This document shows positions 5,809-10,475 of a DNA stretch of 10,475 bases, in pieces. The position numbers were made by a program, and so were the translations under genes. The stretch comes from Acidovorax sp. (GTDB lineage: Bacteria; Pseudomonadota; Gammaproteobacteria; Burkholderiales; Burkholderiaceae_C), in contig JASLFM010000249.1 in the NCBI GenBank assembly GCA_030150585.1, positions 1 to 10,475 on the forward strand. Reading direction: 5' to 3'. The first letter of the stretch is position 1. Each line of letters begins with the position of its first letter. The notes below the pieces were generated by a model, which was given only the letters and a program-made list of their open reading frames with translations, was not told the DNA's origin and searched no databases.

Positions 5809-6678
5809 ATGTCCTCCGTTCCACGCAGCCGCCTCGCCCTCTATCTTGACCTGATTCGCTGGGACCGGCCTGCTGGCTGGCTCGTGCTCGTGTGGCCCAC
5901 GCTGGCCGCGCTGTGGGTGGCGGCCGATGGATTCCCGGGCTGGCACCTTCTGGCGGTGTTCGCGCTGGGTACGGTGCTCATGCGCAGCAGCGGCTGCTGC
6001 ATCAACGACATCGCCGACCGGGACTTCGATCGCCACGTCAAACGCACCGCGCAGCGGCCCGTCACCTCAGGCCTGGTTTCGGTGAAAGAGGCGTTGCTGG
6101 TGGGAGCGCTGCTGGCCCTGGTGTCGCTCGGCCTGGTGCTGACCACGCGCTGGGAGGCCGTGGCCTGGTCGGTGCCCGCGGTGCTGTTCACCATTCTCTA
6201 CCCGTTCACCAAGCGCTTCTTCACCATGCCCCAGGCCTTCCTGGGCATTGCGTTCAACTTTGGCATCGTCATCGCGTTCGCCGCGGTGCAGGGCCAGGTG
6301 CCGGCCACGGGCTGGCTGCTCTGGCTGGCCAACATGCTCATGGTGCTGGCCTACGACACCGAGTACGCGATGGTGGACCGCGACGACGACCTGAAGATCG
6401 GCATCAAGACCTCGGCCATCACACTGGGGCGCTTCGACGTGGCGGGCATCATGCTCTTTTTCGCGCTGTGCTGGGGCCTCACCGCATGGGCGCTGCGCGG
6501 GCGGGGCCTGGGCTGGCCCTTCCATGCCGGCCTGGCCGTGGCGGCGGGCCAGATGCTGTGGCACTACACCTTGATCCGCCGACGCACGCGCGAGGGTTGC
6601 TTCACGGCGTTCAGCAAGAGCCATTGGATCGGCGCGAGCCTGTTTGCCGGGGTGGCGCTGGGCTACGCGCTGCGGTGA
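5809..6678 (+). CDS. ubiA: 4-hydroxybenzoate polyprenyltransferase UbiA
   Basis: Integral inner-membrane prenyltransferase of the ubiquinone pathway; it attaches the polyprenyl tail to 4-hydroxybenzoate. The 289 residues are close to E. coli UbiA (290). Seen: the first Asp-rich motif NDIADRDFDR (Asn66, Asp67, Asp70, Asp74), the second DTEYAMVDRDDD (Asp183, Asp190, Asp194 among its acids), and several hydrophobic helices (about 24-40, 46-62, 95-112, 117-130, 143-160, 166-182, 212-230), as expected for the fold. The N-terminus SRLALYLDLIRWDRPAGW is family-typical and supports ATG 5809. No Shine-Dalgarno sequence is visible because the hairpin at 5783-5804 occupies that space. It is convergent with proC: the stop (6676-6678) touches the proC stop. 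The Asp motifs and the ubiquinone-type N-terminus favour UbiA over MenA or heme O synthase. Confidence 0.96.
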   Translation: MSSVPRSRLALYLDLIRWDRPAGWLVLVWPTLAALWVAADGFPGWHLLAVFALGTVLMRSSGCCINDIADRDFDRHVKRTAQRPVTSGLVSVKEALLVGALLALVSLGLVLTTRWEAVAWSVPAVLFTILYPFTKRFFTMPQAFLGIAFNFGIVIAFAAVQGQVPATGWLLWLANMLMVLAYDTEYAMVDRDDDLKIGIKTSAITLGRFDVAGIMLFFALCWGLTAWALRGRGLGWPFHAGLAVAAGQMLWHYTLIRRRTREGCFTAFSKSHWIGASLFAGVALGYALR

Positions 6679-6714
6679 TCAGTTCGCGGCGCCGAACTCG
6701 TCGCCGAGTTCGCG
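6676..6714. repeat. Three overlapping inverted/direct repeat arms at the ubiA/proC convergence
   Basis: AGTTCGCG occurs at 6681-6688 and again at 6707-6714. Between them CGAACTCG (6693-6700) pairs perfectly with CGAGTTCG (6705-6712) around a 4-base loop, and its CGAACT part can instead pair with AGTTCG at 6681-6686 around a 6-base loop. The arms lie inside the last codons of proC and just after the ubiA stop, so they may form a bidirectional terminator. No T-run follows on either strand. Confidence 0.35.
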
Positions 6715-7515
6715 TGCGCGGTGCTCGGCCGCGCGCAGCGCGCGCATGAACAGCTGCGACACACCGTTGCCTTCCATCGACTGGATGGCCGCGTAGGTGG
6801 TGCCGCCCTTGGAGGTGACGCGCTGGCGCAGCACGGCCGGGGGCTCGTCGGAACGGCGTGCGAGTTCGGACGCCCCCACGAAGGTGCCGACCGAGAGCTG
6901 GTGCGCCTGCTCGCGCGTGAGGCCCATGTCCATGCCGGCCTGGGTCATGGCTTCGAGGAAATAAAACACGTAGGCCGGGCCCGAGCCCGAGATTGCCGTC
7001 ACGGCGTCGAGCAGCGGCTCCTGGTCCACCCACAGGTGCGCGCCCGTGGTGGAGACCACCTGTTCGACGAGCGCGCGTTCGGCCGCCGCCACGCCTGCGC
7101 GTGCGAACAGGCCCGTCATGCCCTGGCCGATCAGCGCGGGCGTGTTCGGCATGGCGCGCACGATGCGCTCCGTGCCCAGCCACTGCGCGATGCTGTCCGA
7201 GCGGATGCCGGCGGCCACGCTCAGGTGCAGCGCGCCTGGCGCGTGCGGGGCCACCTGCTGCGCGGCCTCCTTGAAGGTCTGGGGCTTGACGGCCCAGACC
7301 ACGAGCTGCGCGCGCACAAGCTGCGGGCCGGGTTGCTCCAGTGCCGCGATGCCGAACTGGCGCTGCAGCGCGGCGCGGGCTTCGGCGAAGGGCTCGACCA
7401 CGTCGATGCGGTCGGCCTGCAGGCCCTGGCGCACGAGGCCGCCAATGATGGCGCTGGCCATGTTGCCGCCACCGATGAAGGCGATGGCGGTGGGAAGGGG
7501 GGAGGCTACGGTCAT
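6679..7515 (-). CDS. proC: Pyrroline-5-carboxylate reductase
   Basis: Catalyses the last step of proline synthesis, the NAD(P)H-dependent reduction of 1-pyrroline-5-carboxylate to L-proline, in the cytoplasm. 278 residues, a normal length. The Rossmann N-terminus has IAFIGGGNMA (11-20, dinucleotide-binding glycine loop), followed by AVKP (75-78) and MPNTP (122-126). The C-terminal helical dimer domain carries GSGPAY (177-182) and VTSKGGTT (233-240), which make the substrate site and the family signature. The start ATG at 7515 gives a short leader MTVASPLPT before the first strand; no strong Shine-Dalgarno sequence precedes it. It lies downstream of glpK on the same strand with a 91-base gap holding its own -10-like element, so it is probably not part of the glp operon. 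Its stop abuts that of ubiA. Confidence 0.96.
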   Translation of the reverse strand: MTVASPLPTAIAFIGGGNMASAIIGGLVRQGLQADRIDVVEPFAEARAALQRQFGIAALEQPGPQLVRAQLVVWAVKPQTFKEAAQQVAPHAPGALHLSVAAGIRSDSIAQWLGTERIVRAMPNTPALIGQGMTGLFARAGVAAAERALVEQVVSTTGAHLWVDQEPLLDAVTAISGSGPAYVFYFLEAMTQAGMDMGLTREQAHQLSVGTFVGASELARRSDEPPAVLRQRVTSKGGTTYAAIQSMEGNGVSQLFMRALRAAEHRARELGDEFGAAN

Positions 7516-7575
7516 GGCAGAGGGGGTTCTGAAGAGGACGCGGTGCCCGGGGCGCCGTGCCGCGGGCGGTCTGTC

Positions 7576-7581
7576 ATTGTA
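7576..7581 (-). promoter_or_regulatory. Candidate proC -10 element (TACAAT)
   Basis: Read on the minus strand, CCCTACAATGACAG contains TACAAT (plus-strand 7576-7581), a near-perfect -10 box of the type common in Burkholderiales. It lies in the 91-base gap between the glpK stop and the proC start. A transcript would begin near 7569 with a leader of about 54 bases. No -35 box is recognisable 17 bases upstream. This is the main argument that proC is transcribed independently of glpRK. Confidence 0.4.
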
Positions 7582-7606
7582 GGGACGGCAGGGCTCGCGG
7601 GGAGGC

Positions 7607-9103
<1,497 letters not shown>

Positions 9104-9133
9104 GGCGCGCAAGCATAGGGGAGGTTGGGGCGG

Positions 9134-9898
9134 TCAGGCGGCCACGGTGCACAGCACCTCGGCCTCCTGCAGCAGGGCGGGGAAGGGCTCGGGCGGCGGG
9201 GCGTCGGTGAAGAGGCGGTCGATCTGCGCGAGCGTGGCGAGCTCCACCATGGCGGGGCGGTTGAACTTGGTGTGGTCGGCCGCGAGCCAGACCTCGCGCG
9301 CGTGCTCGATGATGGTCTGCGCCACCTTGACCTCGCGGTAGTCAAAGTCGCGCAGCGTGCCGTCGGGCTCGATGCCCGAGATGCCGATGAGCGCGATGTC
9401 CACACGGAACTGGCGGATGAAGTCCACCGCCGCCTCGCCCACGATGCCGCGGTCGCGCGTGCGCACCACGCCGCCGGCCACGATGACTTCGCACTCGGGG
9501 TTGCTGCTGAGGATGGCGGCGACATTGAGGTTGTTGGTCAGCACGCGCAGGCCCCGGTGGTGCATCAGCGCCTTGGCGATGGCCTCCGTGGTGGTGCCGA
9601 TGTTGAGGATCAGCGAGCAGTCGTTGGGCACCTGCGCGGCCACGGCGCGCGCGATGCGCGCCTTGCCTTCGGCGTTGAGGGTTTCGCGCTGGGTGTGGGC
9701 GAGGTTCTCGACCGTGGAGCTGGGCACGCGCACGCCGCCGTGAAAACGCATCACGAGGCCTTGCTCGGCCAGGCGCTGCACATCGCGGCGCACGGTCTGC
9801 AGCGTCACGCCCAAGGTATCGGCGAGCTGCTCCACGGTGGTGGACTTGCGCTGCCGCACCTCTTCGAGCAGCAGCAGTTGGCGGGGATTGGTGTTCAC
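9134..9898 (-). CDS. glpR: DeoR-family glycerol-3-phosphate regulon repressor
   Basis: Repressor of 254 residues (E. coli GlpR has 252). The N-terminal DeoR helix-turn-helix spans about 5-58, with TVEQLADTLGVTLQTVRRDVQRL at 21-43. A C-terminal sugar-phosphate sensor domain follows, with the ligand loop NIGTTTEAIA (99-108). The effector is expected to be glycerol 3-phosphate, because the gene adjoins glpK and a glycerol-type ABC transporter; this rests on context, since DeoR effectors are hard to read from sequence. I chose GTG at 9898 because it gives the family N-terminus (M/V)NTNPRQ, about 10 residues before the first helix. An upstream in-frame TTG at 9922 would add eight residues, has no Shine-Dalgarno sequence and would lie upstream of a possible -10. 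It is transcribed leftward ahead of glpK, divergent from the ABC ATPase gene, and should act on the shared control region. Confidence 0.92.
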   Translation of the reverse strand: MNTNPRQLLLLEEVRQRKSTTVEQLADTLGVTLQTVRRDVQRLAEQGLVMRFHGGVRVPSSTVENLAHTQRETLNAEGKARIARAVAAQVPNDCSLILNIGTTTEAIAKALMHHRGLRVLTNNLNVAAILSSNPECEVIVAGGVVRTRDRGIVGEAAVDFIRQFRVDIALIGISGIEPDGTLRDFDYREVKVAQTIIEHAREVWLAADHTKFNRPAMVELATLAQIDRLFTDAPPPEPFPALLQEAEVLCTVAA

Positions 9899-10005
9899 GC
9901 GGCCTACTTTAAAGCGAAGCAAAAGGAAAAAACCAAGGGTAAACCTGGATTCGATTCAATCAAAAAGGAACAAAAATGAACCAAATCGAAAACAGAAAGG
10001 CAACG
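9899..10005. promoter_or_regulatory. Divergent glpR / glpS control region, A-rich, with candidate operator repeats
   Basis: This segment is strikingly A-rich on the plus strand within a GC-rich window. An inverted repeat TTCGATT (9950-9956) / AATCGAA (9984-9990) is centred near 9970; TTCG/CGAA half-sites resemble the E. coli GlpR operator. For glpR, the minus strand shows TTGGTT, a 17-base gap and TTTAAA (plus 9908-9913), a weak but well-spaced promoter that would start near 9901, almost at the GTG. Two related tracts, CAAAAGGAA at 9920-9928 and CAAAAAGGAA at 9961-9970, form a loose direct repeat. Promoter positions are guesses by eye. Confidence 0.5.
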
Positions 10006-10475
10006 ATGGAGTTGGTTCTGGACGGAATCAGCAAGCGGGTGGGGCCCCAGGCATGGCTGGACGAGATGGGCATGGCGCTGCACAGCGGCGCCGTGACCGT
10101 GCTGCTGGGCGCCACGCAGGCGGGCAAGACCAGCCTCATGCGGATCATGGCAGGGCTGGACGTGCCGACCGGGGGGCGCGTGCGTGTCGATGGTGTGGAT
10201 GTGACCGGCATGCCCGTGCGCGAACGCAACGTGGCCATGGTCTACCAGCAGTTCATCAACTACCCCTCGCTCACCGTGGCCGACAACATCGCCTCGCCGC
10301 TCAAGCTGCGCGGCGAGAAGAACGTGGCGGGCCGCGTGCGCGAGCTTGCCGAGCGCCTGCACATCGAGATGTTCCTGGACCGCCTTCCGGCCGAGCTGTC
10401 TGGCGGCCAGCAGCAGCGCGTGGCCTTGGCGCGCGCGCTGGCCAAGGGCGCTCCGCTGATGCTGCTCGACGAGCC
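10006..10475 (+). CDS. glpS: ABC-transporter ATP-binding protein, GlpS-like (glycerol importer), 3' end outside window
   Basis: N-terminal 156 residues of a nucleotide-binding subunit that would power a sugar/polyol importer at the inner membrane. Seen: Walker A GATQAGKT (35-42), Q-loop VYQQF (79-83), signature LSGGQQQR (131-138), and Walker B LMLLDE (151-156) at the right edge. The Walker A variant GATQAGKTSLMRIMAG and the stretch VRERNVAMVYQQFINYPSLTV match what I recall of GlpS from GlpSTPQV glycerol ABC systems. The divergent glpR-glpK supports this; UgpC-like or other carbohydrate ATPases are alternatives. Start choice: ATG 10006 is preceded by AAAGG (9995-9999) and begins the family-typical MELVLDGISKRVG. 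In-frame ATG 9976 also has a good AAGGA (9965-9969) but would add ten A-rich codons, including AGA, unlike the rest of the gene and overlapping the candidate operator. Confidence 0.85.
   Translation, partial: MELVLDGISKRVGPQAWLDEMGMALHSGAVTVLLGATQAGKTSLMRIMAGLDVPTGGRVRVDGVDVTGMPVRERNVAMVYQQFINYPSLTVADNIASPLKLRGEKNVAGRVRELAERLHIEMFLDRLPAELSGGQQQRVALARALAKGAPLMLLDE

Noticed and set aside
4233..5849. Plus-strand frame of 538 codons overlapping the CYTH-CHAD gene
   Set aside because: Ala/Arg/Gly/Pro-rich translation of the wrong frame; the overlapping frame has both CYTH and CHAD signatures.
4246..6036. Minus-strand open frame of 596 codons opposite the CYTH-CHAD gene and the ubiA start
   Set aside because: Low-complexity Arg/Gln/Ala composition, it crosses two real genes, and it shows no recognisable domain or start signal.
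9125..9979. Plus-strand frame opposite glpR, ending in a Lys-rich tail
   Set aside because: The Lys-rich end simply translates the A-rich control region, and the opposite strand encodes a full DeoR regulator.

Overview
This is a GC-rich (roughly 70% by eye) chromosomal segment, densely coding, with a strong G/C bias at third codon positions. Protein style, gene order (recG-oxyR, ubiA facing proC, glpR-glpK divergent from a glpS-type ABC ATPase) and TACAAT-like -10 elements without clear -35 boxes point to a betaproteobacterium of the order Burkholderiales. Family Comamonadaceae (Acidovorax/Comamonas/Delftia-like) is my best guess, by recall and not by search. I see no insertion sequence, integrase, tRNA, rRNA, CRISPR array or prophage gene. 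No stretch above 300 bases lacks a gene.

Layout. Left, rightward: the 3' part of recG (DNA repair helicase, cut by the window edge), oxyR (peroxide-sensing LysR regulator with both redox cysteines), a lipoprotein-type M20 metallopeptidase, dps (ferritin-like DNA protection protein), a CYTH-CHAD triphosphatase/polyphosphate-binding protein, and ubiA (4-hydroxybenzoate polyprenyltransferase, ubiquinone synthesis). UbiA meets proC (pyrroline-5-carboxylate reductase, leftward) tail to tail with no base between the stop codons. Right, leftward: glpR (DeoR repressor) then glpK (glycerol kinase), a probable two-gene operon ending upstream of proC. Diverging from glpR is the 5' part of an ABC-transporter ATPase resembling GlpS of the GlpSTPQV glycerol importer, cut by the right edge.

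How the parts relate. RecG, OxyR and Dps form a DNA-damage/oxidative-stress neighbourhood, and dps is a classical OxyR target, although I found no convincing OxyR site. The CYTH-CHAD protein adds a possible polyphosphate link. The right third is a glycerol module: import (glpS onward), phosphorylation (glpK) and repression (glpR), with an A-rich, repeat-containing divergent control region of about 107 bases.

Novelty. These are core and metabolic genes of known families, and I do not see an undescribed multigene system. The points worth a second look are local: a hairpin with a T7 tract in its loop just before the ubiA start codon, the abutting ubiA/proC stops with mutually exclusive hairpins, a Met at a Dps ferroxidase ligand position, a GlpK lacking the fructose-1,6-bisphosphate loop of E. 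coli, and the layout of the glp control region.
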